Below, one piece after another: positions 14,402 to 21,531 of a stretch of DNA of 31,290 bases (position 1 is its first letter; every line of letters begins with the position of its first letter). The stretch spans positions 1 through 31,290 of the forward strand of contig CAZUHK010000015.1 of assembly GCA_964620345.1 (NCBI GenBank). Direction: 5' to 3'. Position numbers and translations under genes: made by a program. The notes beneath the pieces were generated by a model. The model made no database searches. It was not told the origin of the DNA and worked only from the letters and a program-made list of their open reading frames with translations. The DNA comes from CAZUHK01 sp964620345. GTDB lineage: Bacteria > Planctomycetota > Phycisphaerae > Phycisphaerales > Zrk34.

Positions 14402-14859
14402 TCGCGCCACCAGCCGCGGCGTTCCTGTCGGCCGCGGCCTTCATGCAAACGCTGGGGTTCGGCGTCCTGACCGCGCCGCGGCGCGGGGTCGGTCTGCCTG
14501 ATCGCCGCGGCGCCCCACAACAGGCCGCCGATCAACGACGCGATGAGCAGCACGGCCGCGGCGCCCGCGATGTTGCGCTTCACGCGCGGAAGCGCCGCCC
14601 CGCCGCCGCACATCCGGCCAACCATCATGCACACCCACGGCCAGTGCAGCGCGACGTGCACCAGCACCAGGGCCAGCACGACCATCGCCGTCCAGAAATG
14701 CACGTCGCCCCAGCCGTGGCGGTCGCCGTTCAGCACCGTCATGGTCCGGCCCGAGCCCGGCGGCAGGACGAAGTAGATCAACAGCCCGGTGAACACCAGG
14801 TTCAGCGCGGCCAGCGCGGTGATGCCGTCAACGAGAAAGTTCAGCCGGTTGCGATTCAT
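14338..14859 (-). CDS. DUF4405-like membrane protein (cytochrome b-like fold)
   Basis: This 173-residue protein has three hydrophobic helices: ITALAALNLVFTGLLIYFVL, FWTAMVVLALVLVHVALHW, and AGAAAVLLIASLIGGLLWGAA. The block WGDVHFWTAMVVLALVLVHV with His residues inside and beside helices 2 and 3 matches DUF4405, a family related to membrane cytochrome b subunits, so haem binding is plausible but not shown. The C-terminal 45 residues are polar, Arg-rich and cytoplasmic-looking, and their coding overlaps the convergent nifS by 64 nt. Start MNRNRLNFLVDGI at 14859. It lies 12 nt after a small membrane protein and behind yggS, apparently one unit. A redox partner is not visible. Confidence 0.75.
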   Translation of the reverse strand: MNRNRLNFLVDGITALAALNLVFTGLLIYFVLPPGSGRTMTVLNGDRHGWGDVHFWTAMVVLALVLVHVALHWPWVCMMVGRMCGGGAALPRVKRNIAGAAAVLLIASLIGGLLWGAAAIRQTDPAPRRGQDAEPQRLHEGRGRQERRGWWRDQPTGMLWRSCDTASEMIESA

Positions 14860-14871
14860 CCCGCCGATTCC

Positions 14872-15219
14872 CTATGGGTTCGGGGGGTGTGGGTATTCGA
14901 AGTCTAGCTTCGTTTTGCGCCGGCCGCTCGCGAGCAGGACGATGACGCCGAAGACGAACAGCACCGCCCCGCCGCCGAGCATCGCGGCGATGACCAACCA
15001 AGTGCGTTCGGCCACCGCCGCCGGGTTCCTTACCGCGCCGGTCGCGGCGAAGAACTCGCCCAGGCCCAGCACCACGTCGCGCGCGTGCAGCTCGTGTCCC
15101 GTCGGCTTTGCATGGCCGGGCGATGCGAGCGATCGCTCGAACTCATGCCGCATCCACCCGCCGTAGCCGGCCATCAGCGTGCCCAGCACGATCGCGGTGT
15201 ACGCGGTGAATCGAATCAT
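14872..15219 (-). CDS. Small two-helix membrane protein, unknown function
   Basis: Not recognised. 115 residues with an N-terminal hydrophobic segment (YTAIVLGTLMAGYGG) that could be a signal anchor, a polar region of about 45 residues (RHEFERSLASPGHAKP onward), and a second segment (WLVIAAMLGGGAVLFVFGVIV). It ends in a basic-then-aromatic tail (GRRKTKLDFEYPHPPNP). The start at 15219 (MIRFTAYTAIVLG) was chosen over in-frame ATGs further upstream because those lie inside the yggS end and lack a ribosome site, whereas GGGCGGGG precedes 15219. It sits between yggS (13 nt upstream) and the DUF4405 gene (12 nt downstream), suggesting a cotranscribed membrane accessory protein. Confidence 0.65.
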   Translation of the reverse strand: MIRFTAYTAIVLGTLMAGYGGWMRHEFERSLASPGHAKPTGHELHARDVVLGLGEFFAATGAVRNPAAVAERTWLVIAAMLGGGAVLFVFGVIVLLASGRRKTKLDFEYPHPPNP

Positions 15220-15232
15220 CGCCCCGCCCGAA

Positions 15233-16000
15233 TCAATCGAGGTGATCGTGCTCATCGCCGCCGAACAGCGCCCGGCCGATACGCAGCACGTTCGCCCCAC
15301 ATTCCACGGCGATCTCGTAGTCGTCGCTCATGCCCATCGACAGCACGTTGAACTGCTCGGTATATCGGGCGGACTTCTGCATCTCGTAAAATACCTCGGC
15401 GGTGCGCTGGAACACCGGCCGGGCCGTCTGCTCCGGGTCGCCGGCGGGGGCCATGGTCATCAGGCCACGGACGTGGACGTTGAACATCGTGAGCATCTGC
15501 TCGACCAGGTGCGGCGCCGCCGGCAGCGACACGCCGTGCTTGGTCTTCTCGCCGGAGGTGTTGACCTGCACCAGCACGTCGACCTCGCGGTCGGCCCGCT
15601 CGGCCTGGGTCTGGATCTCCTCGGCCAGCCGCAGCGAATCGACGCTGTGGATCAGCCGCACCAGCGGCAGCATCTGCTTGACCTTGTTGCGCTGCAGCGA
15701 GCCGATCATGTGCCAGCGGACCGAGTCGGGCACCTCGATCTTGCGCGGCGAGGTCATCGCCTTGTGCCGATCGATGAACTCCTGCGTGGTCGCGACGCGC
15801 TGGGTCAACTGCTGCACGCGGCTCTCACCGAGGTCCTGTTGGCCCATCTCCAGCAGTTGGCGGATCTGATCGGGGCTGGCGGACTTGGTCACGGCGATGG
15901 TCACGATGGATCGCGGATCGCGGTCGACACGCGCCGCCGCCTCGCCCACGCGGTCGATCACCTCACGGTACCGGTCCCTCAATTCGTTGCGGCTTGGCAT
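15233..16000 (-). CDS. yggS: Pyridoxal-phosphate homeostasis protein, YggS/PLPBP family
   Basis: This 255-residue TIM-barrel protein binds PLP but has no known catalytic reaction; the family buffers PLP and affects amino-acid balance. Motifs: the PLP Lys in TIAVTKSAS near residue 38, DLGESRVQQL, WHMIGSLQRNKVK, HSVDSLRLAEEI, VQVNTSGEKTKHGV, GLMTMAP, and LSMGMSDDYEIAVECGANVLRIGRALFG, where SMGMSxDxxxAI and the Arg contact the phosphate. The start at 16000 (MPSRNELRDRYREV) matches the family; the frame extends 23 codons upstream without similarity. It leads a unit with two membrane proteins. It is often near proC or cell-division genes in other bacteria, but not here. Confidence 0.95.
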   Translation of the reverse strand: MPSRNELRDRYREVIDRVGEAAARVDRDPRSIVTIAVTKSASPDQIRQLLEMGQQDLGESRVQQLTQRVATTQEFIDRHKAMTSPRKIEVPDSVRWHMIGSLQRNKVKQMLPLVRLIHSVDSLRLAEEIQTQAERADREVDVLVQVNTSGEKTKHGVSLPAAPHLVEQMLTMFNVHVRGLMTMAPAGDPEQTARPVFQRTAEVFYEMQKSARYTEQFNVLSMGMSDDYEIAVECGANVLRIGRALFGGDEHDHLD

Positions 16001-16076
16001 GCGACAAAGCGCCCTGATCACGTCAATCCCTTGACCGACCGAAGGATAAACCGTCTCCTCACGCCGCACAAGGCCG

Positions 16077-16967
16077 CTAAAGGTCCAGCCGGTCGCCGGC
16101 GGGTTCGGCTTGATCCGCGGGCTTGTCCGGTTTGGCCCCGTCGCGCATCAGGCGAAGCTGCCGGCGCTGGTCGGCGGTGAGTTGTCGGGTCAGTTCACGG
16201 ACGACCTTCCACGAGGCCGGGCTCTTGAGCTGAAGCTCACGGTAGGCGTCGCGCGCGGCTCGCTGCGCCGTCACATCGCCGGCCTCGCGGGCCTGACGCA
16301 TCCGCCCAAGCAGCCGTTTGATGGCGGAGCCGTGCTCGGCCTCGAAATCATGGCGCTGCTGGCGATAGACGCCAACGCGCTGGTCGATCGCGTCGCGCTG
16401 GGCGTCGGTGAGATCGAGCAGTCGCGTGGCCATGGCGAAGGTTTCGACCGGGTCGCCTCGCATCGCCTGCCGGCCGGCGCGTTGGGTGGCGATGATCGAA
16501 CGCAGCTTCGCTTTCTGTTCAGCATTGAGCAATTCCGCCATGTCGATCAGCAGATCGGTGGGCTTGGGCCGATCGGCTACGTGCCGCCGCAGCTCGGCGC
16601 GGGCCCGGGCCAGTTGCTCGGCATCGCCCGCCTGCTGGTCGTGCTGAACCTGCGCCCTCAGCTTGCCGGCGAGCTTGCGGTGGACGATCGTCTGCTGGGT
16701 GAACCGGCCGACCAGCGCGTCGACGCGCTGACGTTGATCGTCGGTCAGGTTGAGCGATTCGATGAGGGCTTCGAGGCGTTCACCGGGCTGTTGGCGCACG
16801 CGGGCGCCGCTGAAGGTGCGCGGGTTGTTGCCCGCATCGCCGCCGCCGTGTTCGGGGCCGGCCAGGATCGGGGCCTGGGCATCGGCGATCGCCGGCTCAT
16901 CCGCCCCGGTCGGGTGCGCTGCGGCGAGCAGCACGAGAACAAACAGCGGCAGAGGGCATCGACGCAT
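16077..16967 (-). CDS. Secreted helical protein with LTXXQ-like repeats
   Basis: This 296-residue protein has a signal peptide (LPLFVLVLLAAAHPTGA) and is otherwise helical and highly charged. Four segments match the LTxxQ pattern of Spy/CpxP-type periplasmic proteins: LNLTDDQRQRV (about residue 72), LLNAEQKAKL (about 146), LLDLTDAQRDAI (about 185) and LTADQRRQLRL (about 262). Family members act as periplasmic chaperones or stress sensors, or occur as uncharacterised planctomycete secreted proteins. Function here is inferred only at the level of a periplasmic helical protein. The start at 16967 is supported by AGGAG 7 nt upstream. A TACGAT -10-like element (17010-17005, minus strand) lies about 37 nt upstream, divergent from the mrp promoter. 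Confidence 0.7.
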   Translation of the reverse strand: MRRCPLPLFVLVLLAAAHPTGADEPAIADAQAPILAGPEHGGGDAGNNPRTFSGARVRQQPGERLEALIESLNLTDDQRQRVDALVGRFTQQTIVHRKLAGKLRAQVQHDQQAGDAEQLARARAELRRHVADRPKPTDLLIDMAELLNAEQKAKLRSIIATQRAGRQAMRGDPVETFAMATRLLDLTDAQRDAIDQRVGVYRQQRHDFEAEHGSAIKRLLGRMRQAREAGDVTAQRAARDAYRELQLKSPASWKVVRELTRQLTADQRRQLRLMRDGAKPDKPADQAEPAGDRLDL

Positions 16968-17050
16968 GGCACGCTCCTGATCCGTTTACGTGAGGCCACC
17001 GGAAATCGTAACAACTTGGCGGCGGTGCGGGGTATTGCGGCCAACGCCGG

Positions 17051-17079
17051 TTGTCGGTTCCTCAGACCCTCCCTATCAT
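17051..17079 (+). promoter_or_regulatory. Promoter candidate for mrp
   Basis: TTGTCG (17051-17056) and TATCAT (17074-17079) with a 17-nt spacer give a predicted start near 17086, a leader of about 28 nt before the ATG at 17114. Confidence 0.5.
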
Positions 17080-17113
17080 CCCCCGCCCACCCCAAGCCGA
17101 AGGTTTTTGTCCG

Positions 17114-18229
17114 ATGGCCATTACCAAAGAACAGGTAATCAATCAGCTCAAGCAGATCCCCGCGCCCAGCGGCAAGGCCGACCTGGTCGCCGCGGGGCTG
17201 GTGGGCAACATCGCGGCGTGCGATGGCTACATCAAGGTCGCCGTGGCGCTGCCGACCGCCGGCGAGGCCACGCAGGAGCAACTGCGCGTCGACATCGACG
17301 CCGCGGTGCGCGAACTGGGCGACGAGGTGAAGCAGGTGAACGTGGCGTTCACCGACGCTCCCCCGGCGCAGCCGCCCCGGCAACAAACCGAGCAGCCCAG
17401 CCCGCAACAGACGGCGCGAGACTCCAACCCCCTGCCCAACGTCCAGCACGTCATCGCTGTGGGGGCGGGTAAGGGCGGGGTCGGCAAGAGCACCATCGCG
17501 GTCAACCTCGCCGTGGGCCTGGCGCGGGCCGGGCACAAGGTCGGCCTGCTCGACGGTGATATCTACGGCCCCTCGGCCCCGACGCTGCTGGGCCTGCACG
17601 ACCAGCAGGCCACCGGCTCGTCACAGCAGCTTCACCCGTTCTACATCCACGGCATCAAGGCGATGACCATCGGCAAGCTGGTCGACCCGGAGAAGGCCCT
17701 GATCTGGCGCGGGCCGATGGCCCACGGCGCGTTCCAGCAGCTTGCGTTGCAGACCGAGTGGGGTGAGCTGGATTACCTGATCGTCGACCTGCCGCCGGGC
17801 ACCGGCGACGTGCCGCTGTCGCTGGCGCAGATGCTGCCGCTGAGCGGCGCGGTGATCGTCTGCACGCCCCAGCGCGTGGCGCAGGACGATGCGGTCCGCG
17901 CGGTGCGGATGTTCGAGCAGATGGACATCCCCGTGCTGGGCGTGGTGGAAAACATGAGCTACTTCATCGGCGACGATGGCAAGGAGTACGACATCTTCGG
18001 CCGCGGCGGCGCCGCGGCGATGGCCAACAAGCTCAACCTGCCGATGCTGGGCAACGTGCCGATCAACACCGCCATCCGCGCCCACGGCGACGCGGGCGAC
18101 CCGCGCAAGAACTTCGACGCCGGCGACCAACTGGCCGACGAACTGGAAGCGATGTGCCGCAAGGTCATCCAAGCGATCTCGCAGCGCGACACCGCGGACG
18201 CCGGCCGGCCGACGCTGAGCGTGCGTTGA
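17114..18229 (+). CDS. mrp: Mrp/NBP35-type P-loop ATPase (Fe-S carrier family)
   Basis: This 371-residue protein has an N-terminal MIP18/DUF59-like domain (about residues 5-80: TKEQVINQLKQIPAP, GYIKVAVALP, QVNVAFTDAP). A Pro/Gln linker leads to a deviant Walker P-loop domain with VGAGKGGVGKSTIAVNLA (about residue 118), DGDIYGPSAPTLLG, IWRGPMAHGAFQQL, LIVDLPPGTGDVPLSL and VVENMSYFIG. Mrp/ApbC proteins carry Fe-S clusters to target enzymes. The CxxC that follows ENMS in E. coli Mrp and binds a cluster is absent: the segment reads GDDGKEYDIFGRGG. Cluster handling may thus differ, or another metal site may be used. The start at 17114 is the first Met of the conserved domain; upstream frame is leader. 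It is convergent with the SirB1-like gene. Confidence 0.93.
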   Translation: MAITKEQVINQLKQIPAPSGKADLVAAGLVGNIAACDGYIKVAVALPTAGEATQEQLRVDIDAAVRELGDEVKQVNVAFTDAPPAQPPRQQTEQPSPQQTARDSNPLPNVQHVIAVGAGKGGVGKSTIAVNLAVGLARAGHKVGLLDGDIYGPSAPTLLGLHDQQATGSSQQLHPFYIHGIKAMTIGKLVDPEKALIWRGPMAHGAFQQLALQTEWGELDYLIVDLPPGTGDVPLSLAQMLPLSGAVIVCTPQRVAQDDAVRAVRMFEQMDIPVLGVVENMSYFIGDDGKEYDIFGRGGAAAMANKLNLPMLGNVPINTAIRAHGDAGDPRKNFDAGDQLADELEAMCRKVIQAISQRDTADAGRPTLSVR

Positions 18230-18256
18230 GCCGGTGCGGTCCAAGCACGCGACGGG

Positions 18257-18929
18257 TCATTTGATCTGGTTGAGCAGGCCCAGCAGGTCGCGCATCGCGG
18301 CCCGGTCGTCTGGACGATCCGCCCGCTCGAAGACCGACTCGATGTTTCGCAGGATCCGCCCCAGCCACTGGACCGGCAGGGCCAGCGGCATCACGTCTTC
18401 GGTCCGCGGCACCGGGGCGCCGGCCATCCGCTCGACCATCTGGTAAATCTCATCGGCCGACAGCAGCCGCCCGCCGTTGAACGGATCGACGTACAGCAGC
18501 CCGCCATCGGGGTCGGCCACGGCCGCGAGGAAGTGCCCGGGCGTGTTCACCCCATGCACGACCATGCCCAGCCGGCGCAACACCTCGCGGTAGACCAGCG
18601 CGAGCGTGATGGGGATGCCCCGCCGCGTTTCCAGCACGATCGGCAGGTAACTGTTGTGGGCGTTGCAGTAGTCGTCGACGTTGCCGCGGAATTCGAGCTC
18701 GTCGAACAGCACGTCGTGGGCGTGGGCCAGCATCGCGCGGAAGTCGCCGGTGTGCACGCGGGCACGCACGCGGTCGGCCCAGCCNNNNNNNNNNCTGCTC
18801 CAGCTCGTGCATGCTGATCGCCACCGCCGCGGTCAGCAGCGCATCGCCGGTCTGCAGGCGCGGCAACTGCCGGGCGAACGTCTCGAACGCCTCGCGCCGG
18901 CAACGGGTTGGTCGGGTCGGGCTGGCCAT
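18257..18929 (-). CDS. SirB1/transglutaminase-like protein, split by an assembly gap
   Basis: Two frames on either side of ten N (18785-18794) form one protein. Upstream: MASPTRPTRCRREAFETFAR then TGDALLTAAVAISMHELEQ, 45 codons. Downstream: GWADRVRARVHTGDF, HDVLFDELEFRGNVDDYCN, NSYLPIVLETRRGIPITLAL, VYREVLRRLG and GVNTPGHFLA, 176 codons with stop. The FxGN-x-DDY-x-x-xxSYLxxVLxxRRGIPITL block followed by PGHFL is the SirB1/transglutaminase-like family (YchA-type), whose biochemical role is poorly known. Ten N is not a multiple of three, so the gap length is only a placeholder. The start at 18929 lies just after an inverted repeat. It is downstream of pyruvate kinase on the same strand and convergent with mrp. 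Confidence 0.8.
18785..18794. other. Scaffold gap (10 N)
   Basis: Ten N interrupt the SirB1-like coding sequence. Unlike the other two gaps, no short flanking repeat or foreign coding segment was seen, so real sequence of unknown length may be missing. Confidence 0.9.
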
Positions 18930-18933
18930 CACT

Positions 18934-18951
18934 GATTCATACGCATGAATC
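18934..18951. repeat. 7-bp inverted repeat just upstream of the SirB1-like gene
   Basis: GATTCAT (18934-18940) and ATGAATC (18945-18951) flank a 4-nt centre. The repeat ends 5 nt before the start codon at 18929 on the minus strand, where it would cover the ribosome-binding region; no Shine-Dalgarno sequence is visible. It could be an operator or an mRNA hairpin. Confidence 0.45.
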
Positions 18952-19061
18952 GGCCCGACGTTCCGCGGCGGTGCAGTTTTCGCACACAAACCCCACCGGC
19001 CAACGCTCGGGCACTTGGTGCGGACCAACGGGACGGGCCGGCCCACCCAACGCGAACCGAT

Positions 19062-20495
19062 TCACGACGCCGGCGTGTCCCACTGACGCACGTGGTGGAA
19101 GCGGATGGTGTTGGTGGCTTTCTCCTGCCCCAGGGGGACCGCGGCGACCACGACCACGACGTCGCCCGGCCGGGCCCAGCCGCGGTCGAGCAGGTAGCGA
19201 TCGGACGCTTGAATCTGCTGCTCCATTTGGAGCATCTGTTCGAGGGCGACGGGCGTGACGCCGCGCAGCACATTGAGCCGGCGGAGCGTGGGCACGTGGG
19301 CGCTGAGGGCGAGCACGGGGTACTCCGGCCGCCACTTGCTGATCGCCAGGGCGGTCAGGCCCGAGCCGGCCAGCGCGACGATCGCCTTGGCCCGCAGGCG
19401 GCGCGCCGCGCCCACCGCGGCGTTGGCCGCCCCGGCGGCGAAGCTCTGAATGTCGTCCTCGAACGCGGTCATCGTCGCGCGATCCACCATGCCCTCGGCC
19501 GCGATGGCGATGCGGTTCATCGCATCGACCGCTTGAATCGGGTAATCGCCCGTCGCGGACTCCTCGGAAAGCATGATCGCATCGGTGCCGTCGACCACGG
19601 CGTTGGCCACGTCGCTGACCTCGGCGCGGCTGGGGCGGGGGTTTTTCACCATCGAACCGAGCATCTGCGTCGCGACGATCGCCCACTTGCCGCGTGCCGC
19701 GGCCCGCTGGAGGATGCGCTTCTGCAACGCCGGCACCTGCTCGAATGGCACCTCCACCGCCAGGTCGCCCCGGGCGATCATCACGCCGTCGCTGCAGCGC
19801 AGCACCTCGTCGAGCCGATCCAGCACCTCGGGCAATTCGAGCTTGGCCATCACCGGGATCTTCGCCCCGCCCAGCAGCCGCCGGGCGTAGTTGATGTCCG
19901 CACAGCTTCGCACGAACGAGATGGCGACCATGTCCACATCGCTGTCGGCGATCCAGGCCAGATCCCGCTTATCCTTCTCGGTCAGGGTCTCGACCGACAG
20001 CTTGGTGCGGGGCAGGTTCATGCCCTTGCGCGAGGTCAGGCGCCCGCCGTTGATCACGCGGCACAGCACGTCGTCGCCGTCGATGCGCTCGACGACCAGT
20101 TCGATCGTGCCGTCGGCCAGCAGAATCTGCGCGCCGACTTCGACGTCGTCGATCAGTTGGGCGTACTGGCTCTCGACGATGTCCGTGCTGCCCACGCCGA
20201 TGTCGCGTCGGGTGAGCGTGAAGTGCTGCGCGGCTTCGAGCAGCACGCCGTCGTCGGGCATCTGGCCGATGCGAATCTTCGGGCCCTGGATGTCGGCCAG
20301 GACGGGGATGAACATGCCGCGCTGTTCGGCGGCGCGGCGGACCTTGGCGATCAGCGGCCCGGCCTTCTCGCCGGTGGTGTGGGAAAAGTTGACGCGGAAG
20401 CAGTCGGCGCCGGCGTCGATGAGCCGGCCGATGACCTGTTCGTCGAACGAAGCGGGCCCCAGCGTGGCGATGATCTTGGTACGGGCGTGTCGCAT
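19062..20495 (-). CDS. pyk: Pyruvate kinase
   Basis: This glycolytic enzyme of 477 residues transfers phosphate from phosphoenolpyruvate to ADP. Motifs: RTKIIATLGPAS at the start, FRVNFSHTTGE (substrate Arg and Asn), LADIQGPKIRIG, VMAKLELPEVLDRLDEVL with the catalytic Lys (usually KIE, here KLE), GVMIARGDLAVEVP, ATQMLGSM, and NPRPSRAEVSDVANAVVDG followed by DAIMLSEESATGDYP. A C-terminal effector-site domain is present (GAARRLRAKAIVALAGSG; RPEYPVLALS). The start at 20495 (MRHARTKII) matches the family; TATGCT 12 nt upstream is a possible -10. It follows the Ogt-type gene by 84 nt on the same strand. Confidence 0.97.
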   Translation of the reverse strand: MRHARTKIIATLGPASFDEQVIGRLIDAGADCFRVNFSHTTGEKAGPLIAKVRRAAEQRGMFIPVLADIQGPKIRIGQMPDDGVLLEAAQHFTLTRRDIGVGSTDIVESQYAQLIDDVEVGAQILLADGTIELVVERIDGDDVLCRVINGGRLTSRKGMNLPRTKLSVETLTEKDKRDLAWIADSDVDMVAISFVRSCADINYARRLLGGAKIPVMAKLELPEVLDRLDEVLRCSDGVMIARGDLAVEVPFEQVPALQKRILQRAAARGKWAIVATQMLGSMVKNPRPSRAEVSDVANAVVDGTDAIMLSEESATGDYPIQAVDAMNRIAIAAEGMVDRATMTAFEDDIQSFAAGAANAAVGAARRLRAKAIVALAGSGLTALAISKWRPEYPVLALSAHVPTLRRLNVLRGVTPVALEQMLQMEQQIQASDRYLLDRGWARPGDVVVVVAAVPLGQEKATNTIRFHHVRQWDTPAS

Positions 20496-20579
20496 GGTGC
20501 AGCGGTCAGCATACGCAAGCCCGATGCCAGCCGCACCCACAGAACATGAAGCGCCGCGGTTTACCGCGTTTGGCGGTAC

Positions 20580-20921
20580 TCACCTGAACCGATGCACGCA
20601 ATTCAGCACCACCCGCTCGCCGCGGAACGCCACGCCCTCGGCCGCGAGCATGCGCTTTTTCTTCCGCAGCCCCCCGGCGAAACCTGTCAGTCTGCCATCG
20701 GCGCCGACCACGCGATGGCACGGCACCGCCGGGGCATATGGGTTGCGATTGAGCGCCTGGCCGACCGCGCGGGCCGCGTGCGGCTTGCCCAGGGCCGCGG
20801 CGATCGCGCCGTACGTCGTCACCCGCCCCGCCGGCACCCGGGCACACAGCGCGTACACCTTCTGGGCAAAGCTCATCGAACGATGCAGGCGACCGGTCAG
20901 AATCGATTGCGCAGGCGTCAT
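20580..20921 (-). CDS. Methylated-DNA-protein cysteine methyltransferase (C-terminal-domain-only form)
   Basis: This suicide DNA-repair protein moves alkyl groups from O6-alkylguanine to its own Cys. The 113-residue product has the helix-turn-helix RVTTYGAIAAALGK with the recognition helix ARAVGQALNRNP, the active-site PCHRVV and the closing GRLTGFAGGLRKKKRML. It lacks the N-terminal domain of full Ogt, as do several compact homologues. The Cys is present, so it is not an ATL protein (PWHRV). The start at 20921 is supported by GAAGGG 7 nt upstream. An ATG at 20945 overlapping the DUF2283 stop as ATGA is also possible and would add eight residues. It is last in a tightly packed stack with the PBECR-like and DUF2283 genes. 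Confidence 0.92.
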   Translation of the reverse strand: MTPAQSILTGRLHRSMSFAQKVYALCARVPAGRVTTYGAIAAALGKPHAARAVGQALNRNPYAPAVPCHRVVGADGRLTGFAGGLRKKKRMLAAEGVAFRGERVVLNCVHRFR

Positions 20922-20941
20922 GTCGATCCCTTCACAAAAGC

Positions 20942-21229
20942 TCATGCCACAAGACGCGACGCCCAGGGTTCGATGAACCGTTCGAGCATCTGGATCGAGT
21001 CGGGCAGTTCATCCTGCCCGTAGCGTTTCCACCAGTTCACGATCGTCAGCCCGATGCATTGATTCGTCTGTTCGTCGGTCAGCACGATGATTCCTTCGTC
21101 ATTCTCTTCACCCACGGCCGGCCGATCGCGACCTTCGGCAAGCCGCAGATACAACACATCCGACGCCATGTCGTAGTGAAACCACAATGCCTGGTCGATC
21201 GTGCCCTCGATCATGTCGGTTCGGACCAT
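20942..21229 (-). CDS. DUF2283 family protein (antitoxin-like position)
   Basis: This 95-residue protein is recognised by FHYDMASDVLYLRLAEGRD, the DUF2283 hallmark (YD-x-x-x-D-x-L-Y-I/L-R/x-L), followed by GIIVLTDEQTNQCIGLTIVNW. DUF2283 is a small beta-rich family found across bacteria, often next to small DUF4258 or other RelE/Barnase-like genes. An antitoxin-like role is inferred from such pairing only. The start at 21229 has an excellent ribosome site (GGAGGTGA, 6-nt spacer), making it overlap the upstream PBECR-like gene by 19 nt. An alternative start at 21214 forms an ATGA overlap. The C-terminal 30 residues (WWKRYGQDELPDS onward) are longer than many members. Confidence 0.8.
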   Translation of the reverse strand: MVRTDMIEGTIDQALWFHYDMASDVLYLRLAEGRDRPAVGEENDEGIIVLTDEQTNQCIGLTIVNWWKRYGQDELPDSIQMLERFIEPWASRLVA

Positions 21230-21528
21230 TCCAGATCACCTCCGGCGATCCGCCGGCTCAAGTACGCGGTCTTCACGATGCCCCGTTCCACATCCGCGAC
21301 GACACAAATCATAAGCCCCCGGCGCGGGCCTTGGCCATAGTAACACCGGCATGCTCTGTCGGAGCGGCTGAAGCGGATTTGTGCCGGTGCCATCACCGCC
21401 CGTTCCACGAGGTGGCGATCGCTGCCGACCTCGGGATGCCCCTTGAGAATGTGGCCATGCCAGGTGCGCTCGCGGAGCGTCACGCGCCGGCCCAATGGAT
21501 CGGTCAACTCCGAATCGCGCTGCGCCAC
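21211..21528 (-). CDS. PBECR-like putative small nuclease (toxin-like)
   Basis: This 105-residue protein begins at GTG 21528 with GGGAG about 8 nt upstream. Landmarks: TDPLGRRVTLRERTWHGHIL, then KGHPEVG, an MAPAQIRFS strand, CRCYYGQGP, RGLMICVVADV and GIVKTAYLSRRI. This W-x-x-HIL-x-x-HPE ... P-x-x-I ... YY ... VVVDV ... TAYL pattern resembles the phage Barnase-EndoU-ColicinE5/RelE-like (PBECR) nuclease fold seen in toxins and polyvalent proteins. His in WHGHIL and HPE are candidate catalytic residues by analogy. It overlaps the DUF2283 gene and starts 3 nt after the lipoprotein stop. Nuclease activity is inferred, not shown; alternatives are a DUF4258-like protein or an inactive relative. Confidence 0.6.
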   Translation of the reverse strand: MAQRDSELTDPLGRRVTLRERTWHGHILKGHPEVGSDRHLVERAVMAPAQIRFSRSDRACRCYYGQGPRRGLMICVVADVERGIVKTAYLSRRIAGGDLEWSEPT

Positions 21529-21531
21529 GGT

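Noticed and set aside
12932..14410. 492-codon minus-strand frame opposite the cysteine desulfurase gene
   Set aside because: Antisense shadow of a clearly recognised gene in high-GC DNA; only its last 49 codons, outside nifS, show family-like motifs and are reported separately.
18930..19061. Possible small Cys-containing protein between pyk and the SirB1-like gene (minus strand)
   Set aside because: Only one isolated Cys pair (VCENC), no start with a ribosome site and no family resemblance.
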